A DNA stretch of 53,383 bases from Streptomyces palmae (GCF_004684805.1 NZ_SRID01000006.1:1-53383); one strand, 5' to 3'. Shown: positions 1-9,600, numbered from the stretch's first letter. Numbers and translations: made by a program. Notes: generated by a model from the letters alone, not told the origin.

Positions 1-450
1 CCCGTCCTCCGCGCCCACCGGCCCCCACCCCGCGTCTCGGGCCACGTTGGCCGCGACGCGATCGGCCAGCGCGGCGATCCGCCCCCGCGCCCGCTGCCGG
101 ACCTCCGTGGCCGCCCGCTCGCCGGCCGCGCGCACCTCCGCGGCCCGGGCCTGGGCCGTTCGGTGGACCCGCGCGGCGCTCTCGGCACGCACGGCGACTG
201 CTGCGGCCTCGGCGGACGCGAGGATCTCGGCCGCCCGGTGCTCGGCCGCGGTCCTGCGCCGTGCCGCCTCCCCGGCCGCTCGCTCGCGGATCTCCGCGGC
301 CTCGGTCTCGGCTTGCTCCAGCAGCGACAGCGGTACCGCCAACTCGGCCGTCAGCTCGGCGGAACGGTCCGCGGGCACCCCGCCCGGCGCGGCCGGCCCT
401 GGCGGTCGCACCGGGCGGAACCGCAGCAGAAGCTCCCGGAACCTCGCCAA
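1..450 (-). CDS. Coiled-coil protein, N-terminal 150 residues (possible V/A-type ATPase peripheral stalk subunit)
   Basis: An open frame enters from the left edge and has no stop, so only the first 150 codons are visible. I place the start at the TTG at 450 because GGGAG lies about 8 bases upstream (AGGGAGACGTTCGC-TTG); there is no good ATG. The protein begins LARFRELLLRFRPVRPPG and then becomes a long Ala/Glu/Arg-rich heptad-like stretch (for example EAAEIRERAAGEAARRR) typical of a continuous coiled coil. Actinomycete V-type ATPase operons often open with such a stalk-like protein (G/H or E type), which is the reason for the tentative name; nothing visible proves it. The next genes of the operon would lie outside the window. 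Alternatives are a DivIVA-like or other structural coiled-coil protein. Coding is supported by GC-rich third positions in this frame. Confidence 0.5.
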   Translation of the reverse strand, partial: MARFRELLLRFRPVRPPGPAAPGGVPADRSAELTAELAVPLSLLEQAETEAAEIRERAAGEAARRRTAAEHRAAEILASAEAAAVAVRAESAARVHRTAQARAAEVRAAGERAATEVRQRARGRIAALADRVAANVARDAGWGPVGAEDG

Positions 451-617
451 GCGAACGTCTCCCTACGATCAGCCCCCGGCCCGGTCCAGTCTGCCTCCCG
501 ACCGGAGCCGTGTCGCGCGGGGCCGGCCAAGGGGCCGGTGCGGCACGCGGGGCGTTTGGGCGAGGTGGCCGACCCGCTGCCGCGACCGGTGGGTGCCGCG
601 GAACCCCGCCGACCGCA

Positions 618-786
618 CGGCAGCCCCTGCCTTCGCCGACGGCGCGGCATTCCCTCGGCGGCTGTGCGGCAGCCCCGTGGGGCAGACCTCCGCCTTCGTC
701 GACCGTGCGGCAGCCCGGCTGGTCGTGCGGCAGCCCCCCGCCCTCGCCGGCCGCGAGGCCGACCTCGCCGACCTCGCGGCAGCCCC
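618..786. repeat. Degenerate dispersed repeat, five CGGCAGCCC cores
   Basis: The 446-base gap between the leftward coiled-coil gene and the next gene holds five copies of CGGCAGCCC(C), at 618, 667, 708, 728 and 777, most embedded in a longer degenerate unit resembling GCGGCAGCCCC...CTTCGCCGACCG. Spacing is 49, 41, 20 and 49 bases. No convincing gene is seen here on either strand. Confidence 0.5.
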
Positions 787-869
787 CCGTCTTCGCCGAC
801 CGCACGGCCGCCCGTGAGGCAGCTCCCCGGCTTTCGGCGGCCCGTGACGAACGGCCCGGCCGGGGTGAG

Positions 870-892
870 CCGCGGCTGGGGGAGGGCCGCGG
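870..892 (-). terminator. Hairpin after the PNPOx-like gene
   Basis: CCGCGGC (870-876), a 9-base loop and GCCGCGG (886-892) form a perfect 7-bp stem just downstream of the stop of the leftward HTH/pyridoxamine-oxidase-like gene. No T-tract, as is usual for high-GC actinomycetes. Confidence 0.4.
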
Positions 893-896
893 GCGA

Positions 897-1577
897 TCAG
901 CCGGCGGGGACGATCCGGCGCCCGGTCACCCGCTCCGGGACGATCCGGATCCACTGCTCCCGCCGGCCACCGGCCCAGGGCCCGCTGTGCGCCCGTTCGC
1001 TCAGGTCGCGCGCCATGCCGGGGTCGGTGACCCACTCCGCCGGGCCGCTGACGAGCACACTCCAGCCCGTGCTCAGGGCGTCGTCCACCTGGTCGACCTC
1101 GAAGGTGGTGTCCGTTCCGGCCGCCGCCGCGGGCGCCGCCCCGGGCGTGGTGCGGAAGCAGATCCCGTCGTAGGCCACCTCGTAGTTCACCGGGAAGATC
1201 TCCGGCCGTCCGGCGACCATGACGGCCACCCTCCCCACGCCGTGCGAGGACAGGCGGGCACGGCACTCCTCCTGGTCCATCTCCCGCAGCGCCGGGTGGA
1301 GCAGTGCCTGGGCCCGGCCGGGCGGGCGCTCCGCGTCCGCCTCCGCGCCGAGCAGGGCCGCGGCCGAGGTCTCCAGCGCGCCGGCCAGCCGCGCCAGGGT
1401 GGCGCGGCTGGGGGCGGCCGGCCGCTCCTCCAGGTAGCGCAGATAGTCCACGGCCATGCCCGCGCGCCGGGCCGTCTCCTCCTGGGTGAGCCCGAGCCGC
1501 CGGCGACGGGCCGCCGCCCGCCGGCCGACCTCGCCCGGGTGCGCCGCCGACTCCTCCGTCCCGTCGGACACCGTCAT
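897..1577 (-). CDS. XRE-family HTH plus pyridoxamine 5'-phosphate oxidase-like flavin-binding protein
   Basis: 226 residues. The first ~75 residues are a helix-turn-helix of the XRE type (RRRRLGLTQEETARRAGM followed by YLRYLEE). Residues ~95-220 are a split-barrel domain of the pyridoxamine-phosphate-oxidase-like superfamily (SHGVGRVAVMVAGRPEIFPVNYEV and FEVDQVDDALSTGWSVLVSG), which in actinomycetes commonly binds flavin or F420. It probably acts as a redox-sensing DNA-binding protein or an oxidoreductase fused to its regulator; the substrate cannot be told. I start at ATG 1577, which has AAGGA about 4 bases upstream, rather than the GTG at 1580 that sits too close to it. It follows two CBS genes on the same strand with a 43-base gap and is likely the last gene of that operon. 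Such CBS plus split-barrel sets are typical of actinomycete hypoxia or dormancy loci. Confidence 0.85.
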   Translation of the reverse strand: MTVSDGTEESAAHPGEVGRRAAARRRRLGLTQEETARRAGMAVDYLRYLEERPAAPSRATLARLAGALETSAAALLGAEADAERPPGRAQALLHPALREMDQEECRARLSSHGVGRVAVMVAGRPEIFPVNYEVAYDGICFRTTPGAAPAAAAGTDTTFEVDQVDDALSTGWSVLVSGPAEWVTDPGMARDLSERAHSGPWAGGRREQWIRIVPERVTGRRIVPAG

Positions 1578-1620
1578 CACATCCTTCCCGGATCGCCGCC
1601 CGCCGGCGGCGGCCGTGGCA

Positions 1621-2274
1621 TCAGACGTCGTCCGCCGCGAAGGTGAGGTGCTCGCGGACCGAGACCACGCCGTCGACGCCGCGGCACAGCTGCACGATGA
1701 CCGGGATCAGGGTCCTGGCCTCGACCGAGCCGGTGAGGACCACCTGGCCGTCCCTGACGTCGGCGATCACCTCGGAGGGAGCGAGCCCGAGGGTGCGTTG
1801 CAGCAGGTCGACGTCGATCTCCTCGCGGATGGCGTCATCCGGGCGGAGGAAGACCCGCAGCAGGTCGCCGCGGCTGACGATGCCCTGCAGCCGGTCGGCC
1901 TCGTCCACCACGGGCAGCCGTTTGACGCCGTGCACTGCCATCAGCCGGGCCGCCTCGACCACGGTCCACTCGGGGCGGGCGCACACGGCCGGGGCGGACA
2001 TGATCTCCTCGGCGCGGGCGCCCTCGGCCTGCGCCTGCTCCCAGGCCTCCAGGTGGCGCAGGGCCGTCCGTCCGGCCGGTTCGGGGCGGTCGGCGGCCTT
2101 CTTCAGCAGGTCCGCCTCGGAGACCACGCCCATCGGGCGGTCCAGCTCGTCCACCACGGGCACCGCGGTGACGTCGTTGTCGGCGAGCAGTGTGGCGACC
2201 TCCTTGAAGGACATCTGGGGCCGTGCCCTGACGACCGCCCTGGTCATGAGCTCGCCGACGGTGCGGTGATGCAT
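1621..2274 (-). CDS. CBS-domain pair plus BON-domain protein
   Basis: 217 residues. Two CBS motifs (residues ~7-60, VGELMTRAVVRARPQMSFKE, and ~88-145, AEEIMSAPAVCARPEW) form a Bateman module that normally binds adenine nucleotides; a BON-like domain follows at ~150-215 (VIADVRDGQVVLTGSVEART), which is associated with phospholipid or membrane binding. The first CBS contains VVSEADLL and the second IVSRGDLLRVF, the usual signature strands. The start ATG has GGAAGGGGA upstream. It lies 18 bases after a closely similar CBS-BON gene and ahead of the HTH/PNPOx-like gene, so the three are probably cotranscribed. Role: energy-charge sensing or stress adaptation is inferred from the family, not shown. 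Confidence 0.9.
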   Translation of the reverse strand: MHHRTVGELMTRAVVRARPQMSFKEVATLLADNDVTAVPVVDELDRPMGVVSEADLLKKAADRPEPAGRTALRHLEAWEQAQAEGARAEEIMSAPAVCARPEWTVVEAARLMAVHGVKRLPVVDEADRLQGIVSRGDLLRVFLRPDDAIREEIDVDLLQRTLGLAPSEVIADVRDGQVVLTGSVEARTLIPVIVQLCRGVDGVVSVREHLTFAADDV

Positions 2275-2292
2275 CTTCGTCCCCTTCCCTGG

Positions 2293-2958
2293 TCAGGTCC
2301 GCTCGCCTGGCGGATCCGGGGGCGGGCTGCCCAGCCGGGACTCGACGTCCACGACCCCCTCGACCGAACGCGCCAGACGCACGACGACCGGGATCAACGA
2401 GGGATCCCGAACGTCCCCGGTGAGGGTGACCACCCCCTCCGCCACACTCGCCGCGGCGTTCTCGAGCAGCAGCGGGGGCTGGGCGGCGAGGAGGCGGCCC
2501 ACCTCCTGTTCGATGTCCGCGTCGGAGCGCAGGAAGACCTTCAGCAGGTCGGCCCGGCTGACGATGCCCACCAGTTTGGCCTCGTCGTCGACGACCGGAA
2601 GGCGCTTGACGGCCCGTACCGCCATGGCCCTGGCGGCCTGCGGCAGCGTCGCGTCCTCGTGCACGGTCACCGCGGGACTGGTCATCAGCTGGTCGGCGGT
2701 CACCGCGCCGGCCTTCGCCCACTGCGACAGCCGCCGGGCCTCGTCGAGGCGGGGGACCTGGCCGCGGAACTCCTCCTTGGGGAGCAGATCCGCCTCCGAG
2801 ACGACCCCGATGACCCGGCCCTCGCCCTCCAGCACCGGCAGCGCGCTGACCTTCCAGCGGTCCATGGTCTCGACGATCTCCTTGAACGTCGCCTCCCGCC
2901 CCACCGCGACCACGGTCCGGGTCATCACATCGCTGACCGCATGCGGGGTCTCGGCCAT
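2293..2958 (-). CDS. CBS-domain pair plus BON-domain protein (paralogue)
   Basis: 221 residues, starting at ATG 2958, which has a perfect AGGAGG six bases upstream; an in-frame extension to 3084 is rejected because its extra 42 residues are Arg/Gly/Cys-rich and unlike the family. Same layout as the next gene: CBS1 (VSDVMTRTVVAVGREATFKE), CBS2 (ADQLMTSPAVTVHEDATLPQ) and a C-terminal BON domain (VAEGVVTLTGDVRDPSLIPV). First gene of a three-gene leftward operon; the two CBS genes look like an old tandem duplication. Probably a nucleotide-responsive stress protein, by family. The 306-base space upstream separates it from a divergent multicopper oxidase and must contain both promoters; I could not assign either with confidence. 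Confidence 0.9.
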   Translation of the reverse strand: MAETPHAVSDVMTRTVVAVGREATFKEIVETMDRWKVSALPVLEGEGRVIGVVSEADLLPKEEFRGQVPRLDEARRLSQWAKAGAVTADQLMTSPAVTVHEDATLPQAARAMAVRAVKRLPVVDDEAKLVGIVSRADLLKVFLRSDADIEQEVGRLLAAQPPLLLENAAASVAEGVVTLTGDVRDPSLIPVVVRLARSVEGVVDVESRLGSPPPDPPGERT

Positions 2959-3264
2959 GGCAACCTCCTGGCGGCCCCGCCCCGTCTCACCGCCGTGTCG
3001 ACCGGTCCTGTCACCTCCTTCGAAGATACGCGCGCAAGGCGCGAGCGCCACTCGCCCGGTCCTCGCCCCGCACGCCCGGCACACGGCCGGAGAAACCCCC
3101 GACCAGGCCGGCCGCCCGGCATCAGGGTGAACGGCGGCACCGCCCGGGCGCGGCCGAGCGCGCCGGCGTCTTCCCCGGCCTTACGATCCGGATCGCGAAC
3201 CGTCCCTGTTTCGGACACCCGTTCCCGGCCGGGCGCCACCCCGGCCGGCTTCCTGGGGAGAGAC

Positions 3265-4749
3265 ATGACCCGGCCCACACCACGCGTCGCGCCGGCCCTG
3301 GCGGCCCTGCTCCTGGCCCTCGGCGCGGCCGGACTCGCCGAGGGGGCGCGGCCCGAGCCGCCGCGGCTCACGCACACCGCGTACCGCCCCGCGGCCGCGG
3401 ACGTGCACCCTGCGGCGCGGAGCGCCGGCCCGCTGCTCCGGGACCCGCCGGAGCTGGTCAGCCGCCACGGCGTGCTCAGGGCGACCATCGTGGTGGAGCG
3501 GCGCAAGGTCCGGGTCGGCGACCGCCGGCTGTACGCGACGACCTACAACGGCTCCTACATGCCGCCCACCCTGCGGGTGCGACCGGGCGACCGCATCGAC
3601 CTGACCCTGACCAACAAGGCCGACCCGCACACCAACCTGCACACCCACGGACTCTTCGTCTCGCCGCGCGCCCCCTCCGACGACATCTTCGTCTCGATCA
3701 GGTACGGGCAGTCGTACCACTACGCGTACCGGCTGCCGCGCGACCACCCCGCCGGCACCTACTGGTACCACTCGCACGCCGAGATGCTCGCCGAACCCCA
3801 GGTCGCCGGAGGCGAGTCCGGCGTCATCGTCGTCGCGGGCCTGCGGCGCCACCTGCCGCCCGCCCTGCGCGGCATCACCGAGCACACCATCGCGCTCAAG
3901 GACTTCCAGGTGGAGGGCGACGCGATCAAGACCCGCGACCTCAACATCAGCGCGCCCACCCACCGCACGGTCAACGGTCAGCACCAGCCCGTGATCCCCA
4001 TGCGGCCGGGGGAGACCCAGCTGTGGCGGCTGGCCAACATCGGCGCGAACATCTACTACCGGCTCCACCTGCCGGGCAGCCGCTTCCACGTGATCGCCCA
4101 GGACGGCGTCCCGGTGCGCCGGGTCCGCACCGAGGACACGCTGCTCGTCCCCGCCGGCGCGCGCTTCGACGTCCTGGTCCAGGCGGGGGAGCCCGGCACC
4201 ACCCGGCTGGAGACGCTGCCGTACGACACGGGCCCGGCCGGGGACCGGTTCCCGCGGGCCGACCTCGCGACGGTGGTCACCGGCGGCACGCCCGTGCCCC
4301 GGGAGGCGATCCCGCGCGACTTCGCCCCGGCCGAGGACCTGAGCCACGCGCGGATCGCGGCCCGCAAGACCCTGGTCTACACGGAGAACGCGGCGGGCAC
4401 GGTCTTCTTCATCAACGGCCGGACCTTCGATCCGAGGCGGACCGACCTCACCGCCACCCTCGGCACCGTCGAGGAGTGGACCATCCGCAACGACACGGAC
4501 GAGGACCACAGCTTCCACCTGCACACCGACCACTTCCAGCTGATGCGCACCAACGGCAGGGCCGAGGACCCCTCCCACAGCGTGTACGACACGGTGCACG
4601 TGCCCCGGCGCGGCTCCGTCGTCATCCGCGTCCACTTCCGGAAGTTCACCGGCAGGACCGTGCTGCACTGCCACATCCTCCAGCACGAGGACCGGGGCAT
4701 GATGGCCGTCCTGGAGATCCTCCCGCGCGGGTCCGCGCGGCGGCCGTGA
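3265..4749 (+). CDS. Secreted multicopper oxidase
   Basis: 494 residues starting at ATG 3265 behind GGGGAGAG. The N-terminus (MTRPTPRVAPALAALLLALG, cleavage probably near AEGA) is a hydrophobic signal peptide. Copper motifs are in order: HTNLHTHGLF, YWYHSHAEM, then near the C-terminus HSFHLHTDHFQLM and HCHILQHEDRGMM, giving the four His-rich segments for the type 1 and trinuclear type 2/3 copper sites, with Met as likely axial ligand. This is a two- or three-cupredoxin laccase/cuprous-oxidase type enzyme reducing O2 to water while oxidising phenols or metal ions outside the membrane. The frame is open upstream for a long way, but codon use and the signal peptide fix the start. It stands alone, divergent from the CBS operon. 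Natural substrate unknown. Confidence 0.93.
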   Translation: MTRPTPRVAPALAALLLALGAAGLAEGARPEPPRLTHTAYRPAAADVHPAARSAGPLLRDPPELVSRHGVLRATIVVERRKVRVGDRRLYATTYNGSYMPPTLRVRPGDRIDLTLTNKADPHTNLHTHGLFVSPRAPSDDIFVSIRYGQSYHYAYRLPRDHPAGTYWYHSHAEMLAEPQVAGGESGVIVVAGLRRHLPPALRGITEHTIALKDFQVEGDAIKTRDLNISAPTHRTVNGQHQPVIPMRPGETQLWRLANIGANIYYRLHLPGSRFHVIAQDGVPVRRVRTEDTLLVPAGARFDVLVQAGEPGTTRLETLPYDTGPAGDRFPRADLATVVTGGTPVPREAIPRDFAPAEDLSHARIAARKTLVYTENAAGTVFFINGRTFDPRRTDLTATLGTVEEWTIRNDTDEDHSFHLHTDHFQLMRTNGRAEDPSHSVYDTVHVPRRGSVVIRVHFRKFTGRTVLHCHILQHEDRGMMAVLEILPRGSARRP

Positions 4750-4813
4750 CCGGGGCGTTCGGTGATCCGCACGGCTGCCGGCCGGAGCGCGGGCAGATGG
4801 AGCCCGGGTCGTC

Positions 4814-5056
4814 CTACTCGTCGATCGCGAACACCGACCCGACCCACAGCTCAGGCCCCCTGCCAGGGAGTCCCGCATCGACGGTCTTCCCACGGAAACG
4901 CATGCGGCGGCCCGACAAGGACGCGAGCGTGTCCTCGACTCCGGCGGCGTACACCTCCATGACTCCATCGGCCGTCCGCAGGACGAACGACAACGCGGGC
5001 CGATCACCAGGGCCGGTCACCCTCGGCGCGGGTTCCAGGTCGGTTCTCGTCGGCAT
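4814..5056 (-). CDS. Small hypothetical protein (80 aa), start uncertain
   Basis: The frame reads MPTRTDLEPAPRVTGPGDRP, then FVLRTADGVMEVYAAGVEDT and RRMRFRGKTVDAGLPGRG, ending GSVFAIDE. The mix of Val, Gly, Asp and aromatic residues and the GC-rich third positions look coding, while the opposite strand has nothing convincing. No clear ribosome site precedes the ATG at 5056. Directly upstream, a different minus frame (5017-5340) also has coding-like codon use and overlaps this one by 40 bases, so the two may be halves of one gene split by a frameshift near 5090-5120. No family recognised. It is convergent with the multicopper oxidase. Confidence 0.45.
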   Translation of the reverse strand: MPTRTDLEPAPRVTGPGDRPALSFVLRTADGVMEVYAAGVEDTLASLSGRRMRFRGKTVDAGLPGRGPELWVGSVFAIDE

Positions 5057-5340
5057 GAGAGCCGAGGAGTCCGCCCGACCGGGATCCCCGGTCGGCTCGG
5101 CGACGAGGCCACTGGCCGGACATCTCGGTTCCGGCACGTCATCGCCCCGATGAGCGTCTCCCCGTCGCCCTGAACCGGCCACGTGCCCTCGGCGTCTTCG
5201 AGGCCGCGGCCCGCTTGTACCACAGCATCCATTCCATGCACGCCGGGGACCGACTGCATCCCGGCGAAGGTGTGGCAACCGCCGAACGGGGTGAACTGCG
5301 GTCCGTGGACCTGCGGCCACTCTCCGCAGTGACCGGGCAC
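5017..5340 (-). CDS. Possible small ORF or upstream half of a frameshifted gene (107 aa)
   Basis: A GTG-started frame containing VHGPQFTPFGGCHTFAGMQS and VHGMDAVVQAGRGLEDAEGT has mostly G/C third positions, which is unusual for a shadow frame; no better gene occupies this stretch on either strand. There is no ribosome-binding site at the GTG, and the frame stays open upstream to beyond 5400. Its last ~35 residues lose codon bias just where the neighbouring minus frame (4814-5056) gains it, suggesting a single gene with a shift or a decaying remnant. The rest of the 5341-5486 gap shows nothing. Function unknown. Confidence 0.25.
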   Translation of the reverse strand: MPGHCGEWPQVHGPQFTPFGGCHTFAGMQSVPGVHGMDAVVQAGRGLEDAEGTWPVQGDGETLIGAMTCRNRDVRPVASSPSRPGIPVGRTPRLSCRREPTWNPRRG

Positions 5341-5486
5341 GCCCGCGGCGGGCGGCCGACCGAGGTCGGTGACGGACCCCGCGCCCAGCGACGCTAACGT
5401 GGTCGGAGCCGACCGCGGCGCCCACGCCGGCTCCGCGCCGGTCGCGGAGGCGGAGGAGCGGTAAACATGCGGGTCGGAGCGCTGCT

Positions 5487-6653
5487 GTGAGGATTCTGCA
5501 CACCTCGGACTGGCACCTGGGGCGGTCCTTCCACCGGATCAGCCTGCTCCAGGCCCAGCGGGACTTCATCGACCACCTGGTGCGGACCGTCCGGCAGCGG
5601 CAGGTGGACGCGGTACTGATCGCCGGCGACGTCTACGACCGCGCGGTGCCGCCGCTGGCCGCCGTGGAACTCTTCGACGACGCCCTGCACCGGCTCGCCC
5701 ACCTCGGCGTGCCCACCGTGCTGATCTCCGGCAACCACGACTCGGCCCGCCGGCTGGGAGTGGGCTCCGGCCTGATGGAGCGGGCCGGGATCCACCTGCG
5801 TACCGCCCCGTCCGGCTGCGGCACCCCCGTACTCCTCGCCGACGAACACGGCGAGGTGGCCTGCTACGGGCTGCCCTACCTGGAGCCGGCCCTGGTCCGC
5901 AGGGAGTTCACGACCGACACCGGCAGCCACCAGGCGGTGCTGACCGCGGCCATGGACCGGGTGCGCGCCGACCTGGCCGAGCGCCCCGCCGGCACCCGCT
6001 CGGTGGTCCTGGCCCACGCCTTCGTCACCGGGGGCGCGCCCAGCGACAGCGAGCGGGACATCACCGTGGGCGGGGTCGCCTCGGTGCCGGCCGAGGTCTT
6101 CGCCGGCGTGGACTACGTGGCACTGGGCCATCTGCACGGCTGCCAGACCCTCTCCGAGCGGGTGCGCTACTCGGGCTCGCCGCTCGCCTACTCCTTCTCC
6201 GAGGCCCGGCACCGCAAGTCCATGTGGCTGATCGACCTGGGCCCGGGCGGGGAACTGGCCGCCGAGCGGATCGACTGCCCGGTGCCCAGGCCGCTGGCCC
6301 GGCTGCACGGCCGACTGGAGGACCTGCTCGCCGACCCCGCGCACGAGGCCCACCGCGACTCCTGGGTGGAGGCCACCCTCACCGACCCGGCGCGGCCCGC
6401 GGACCCGATGGCCCGGCTCGCCGCCCGCTTCCCGCACGTGGTCAGCATCGCCTTCGCGCCCGAGCGGGCGCCCGAGGACCCCGGCGGCTCGTACGCCCAG
6501 CGGCTGCGCGACCGCGACGACCGGCAGATCGCCATGGACTTCGTCGCCCATGTACGCGGCGGCCAGGGCCCGGACGAGGCCGAGCGCCGGGTGCTGACCG
6601 AGGCACTGGACGCGGTCCGCACCGCCGAGGCGCTGGACGAGGTGTCCCGATGA
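5487..6653 (+). CDS. sbcD: Exonuclease SbcCD subunit D
   Basis: 388 residues from GTG 5487 with GGAG about 7 bases upstream. The N-terminal calcineurin-like phosphoesterase domain carries the Mre11/SbcD metal motifs in order: TSDWHLGRSF (residues ~6-15), GDVYDR (~50), SGNHDS (~84-90), and LGHLHGCQ (~213), which coordinate two Mn ions. The C-terminal ~130 residues are the DNA/partner-binding cap. With SbcC it forms a nuclease that opens hairpins, degrades palindromic DNA and processes protein-blocked ends. The stop codon overlaps the start of sbcC (ATGA), so translation is coupled and subunits are made together. Length is normal for actinobacteria. Confidence 0.97.
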   Translation: MRILHTSDWHLGRSFHRISLLQAQRDFIDHLVRTVRQRQVDAVLIAGDVYDRAVPPLAAVELFDDALHRLAHLGVPTVLISGNHDSARRLGVGSGLMERAGIHLRTAPSGCGTPVLLADEHGEVACYGLPYLEPALVRREFTTDTGSHQAVLTAAMDRVRADLAERPAGTRSVVLAHAFVTGGAPSDSERDITVGGVASVPAEVFAGVDYVALGHLHGCQTLSERVRYSGSPLAYSFSEARHRKSMWLIDLGPGGELAAERIDCPVPRPLARLHGRLEDLLADPAHEAHRDSWVEATLTDPARPADPMARLAARFPHVVSIAFAPERAPEDPGGSYAQRLRDRDDRQIAMDFVAHVRGGQGPDEAERRVLTEALDAVRTAEALDEVSR

Positions 6654-9600
6654 GACTGCACCGGCTCTCCCTCACCGCCTTCGGCCCGTTCGGCTCCACC
6701 CAGGAGGTCGACTTCGACGCGCTCGCCGCGGCCGGGCTCTTCCTGCTGCACGGGGCCACCGGCGCCGGCAAGACCTCCGTACTGGACGCGGTCTGCTACG
6801 CGCTCTACGGGCAGGTGCCCGGCGCCCGCCAGGCCACCGGGCTGACCGTGCGCAGCGACCACGCCGACCCCGGTACCCGCACCGAGGTCCTGCTGGAGTT
6901 CACCGTCGGTGGCCGGCGTCTGGAGATCACCCGCCGCCCCCAGCAGCAGCGCCCCAAGAAGAACGGCAAGGGGCTCACCACCGAGCGGGCCCACAGCGAG
7001 CTGCGCGAGCAGTCCCCGGACGGCCGGTGGCAGGGGCTGAGCCGCTCCCACCAGGAGATCGGCGAGGAGATCGGCCAGCTGCTCGGCATGAACCGGGAGC
7101 AGTTCTGCCAGGTGGTGCTGCTGCCGCAGGGCGACTTCGCCCGCTTCCTGCGGGCCGACGCCGAGGCCCGCGGAAAGCTGCTGGGCCGGCTCTTCGACAC
7201 CGGCCGGTTCGCCGCCGTCGAAGAGCGCCTGGCAGAGCAGCGCCGGGCCGCGGAACGCCAGGTGATCGCCGGCGACGAACGGCTGCTCGGGCTCGCCCAC
7301 CGGATGACCCAGGCCGCCGGGGACATCCCGGACCTGGCCGAGCTGCCGGCCCTCGACCCGCCCGCGGCCACCGTCCCGGAGCAGCGCACCACCGCCCGGG
7401 GCCGTGCCGCCCGTACGTCCCGCACCGACCGGCCCGCGCTGGCCCCGGGCGACCCCGGTCTGGCCGACGCCGTACTGGCCCGGGCCGCGGTGGCCCGTAC
7501 CTGCGCCCGGGAGCGCCGGGACCTCGCCGCCCAGGCGGTGGGCGCCGCGGAGGCCGCCCACCGGGCCGCCGGCGAGGAGTTGGAGGCGGTCCGGGAACTC
7601 GCCCGGCTCCAGCAGCGGCACGCCGCCGCCCGCCGCAGGTCCGCCGAGCTCGACGCCCAGCACACCGAGCACCAGGAGATCCAGGAGCGCCTGGAGCGGG
7701 CCCGGGCCGCCCAGGAGGTGGCCCCCGCCCTGGAGATGCGGCAGGCGGCCGAGCGGGAGCACCAGGACGCCGCCGAGGCCGAACGGCGCGCCCGGGCACA
7801 GCTGCCGACCCGCCTCGCGGACGCCCCCGGCGAGCTGCTGGCCGCCCAGGAGCGACAGCTGCGCGAGGACCTCGGCCGGCTCGCCGCGGCCCGCCACGCC
7901 GAGGCCCGCGCCGCCGAGATCCGCACCGAGATCGCCGCCCTGGAGCGCGAGGCCAGGGCCGATCAGGAGGCGGTGGAGGAGGCCGCCGACTGGCTCGCCG
8001 GCTGGGAACCCGCCCGGCAGTCGTATCTGCGGCGGATCGAGGAGGCGGAGACCGCCGCCCGCCGGGCCGAGCAGCTGGGTGCCCGGCTGGAACCGCTCAC
8101 CGCCCGACTCACCGCCGCCCGCGAGCACCAGGCGCTCGCCGAGCAGGAGCGCGCCGCCGGCGAGCGGGCGCTGGCCGCCCGGGAACAGGCCACCGCCGCC
8201 CGGGAGACCTGGCTGGACGTCAAGGAGCGCCGGCTGCACGGCATCGCCGCCGAACTCGCCGCCGGACTGCGGCCGGGCCAGGCGTGCGCGGTGTGCGGCT
8301 CCACGGCGCACCCCCGGCCGGCGGAGGCCGCCGCGGACCAGGTGGACCGGGCCGCAGAGGAGGCGGCACGGGCCCGCAGCGAACGGGCCGACGCCGCCCG
8401 CGCCGCGGCCGAGGAGGAACTGCACACCGTGCGTACCGCGCTGGCCGCGGCCGAGGCGGCGGCCGGCGGTGCCACCGCCGAGGCGGTCGCCGCCGAACTG
8501 GCCGAGCTGCGGGGGGCCTTCGAGAGCGCCCGGGAGTCCGCCGCCGACGGGCACTACGCACGCGAGGACCTGGCGCACGGCGAGAGCGAGCAGCAGCGGC
8601 GCACCCGCCAGCGCCAGGAGGCCGAGCGCCGCGCCGCGGCCCGCACCTCCCACCGGGAAGCCCTGGCCAAGGAGTGCGAGGGACTGACCGGGCAACTGGA
8701 TCAGGCCCGGGAGGGCGCCGCCAGTGTGGCCGAGCGGGCCGCGCTGCTGGAGCGGCGCATCCACCTGGTGGCCGAGGCCGCGGCGGCGGCGGGCACCGCC
8801 CAGACCACCGCGGCCCGGTTGAAGGAGGCCGACGCGCGGCTCGCCGACGCCGCCTTCGGCGCGGGCTTCGCCACCCCGCGGGAGGCCGCGGACGCGGTGC
8901 TTCCGCCGTTTCGGCAGCGGGAGTTGGAGAGTCGCCTGGACCGGTGGCGCACCGAATCCGCCGCGGTACGCGCCGAGTCGGCCGATCCGGCGGTGCGGGC
9001 CGCGGGCGCTTTGCCGCCCGCCGATCCGGCCGCCGCCCTGCGCGCCTTCGAGGCCGCGACCGCGGCACTGCGCGAGGCCTCCGCCCGGGACGCCGCCGCG
9101 GTCGAGCGCTGCGCGGCGCTGGACCGGCTCTCCGCACAGGCGGTGGCCGACGCCCGTCGACTCGCCCCGCTGCGCGAGGCGTACGAGCGGGTGGCCCGGC
9201 TGGCCTCGCTCGCCGCCGGCACCTCGGCGGACAACGAACGCCGGATGCGGCTGGAGTCCTATGTGCTGGCGGCCCGGCTGGAGCAGGTGGCCGCCGCCGC
9301 CGGCGCCAGGCTGCAGCGGATGTCCGCCGGGCGCTACACCCTGGTGCACTCCGACGAGCGCGCCGGAGGCCGCCGCTCGGGGCTCGGCCTGCATGTCGTC
9401 GACTCCTGGACCGGCCGTGCCCGGGACACCGCCACCCTCTCCGGCGGTGAGACATTCTTCGCCTCGCTGGCCCTGGCCCTGGGACTGGCCGATGTGGTCA
9501 CCGACGAGGCGGGCGGCACCCGCTTGGACACCCTCTTCATCGACGAGGGCTTCGGCACCCTGGACGAGCAGACCCTGGACGAGGTGCTGGACGTCCTGGA

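Noticed and set aside
47..1646. Several long rightward frames across the first 1.6 kb
   Set aside because: They are Arg/Pro/Ala-rich shadows opposite the leftward coiled-coil and HTH/PNPOx-like genes; no ribosome sites and no recognisable domains.
1456..3264. Rightward extension of the multicopper oxidase frame, doubling its length
   Set aside because: It is antisense to two clear CBS genes, and a signal peptide with ribosome site begins at 3265.
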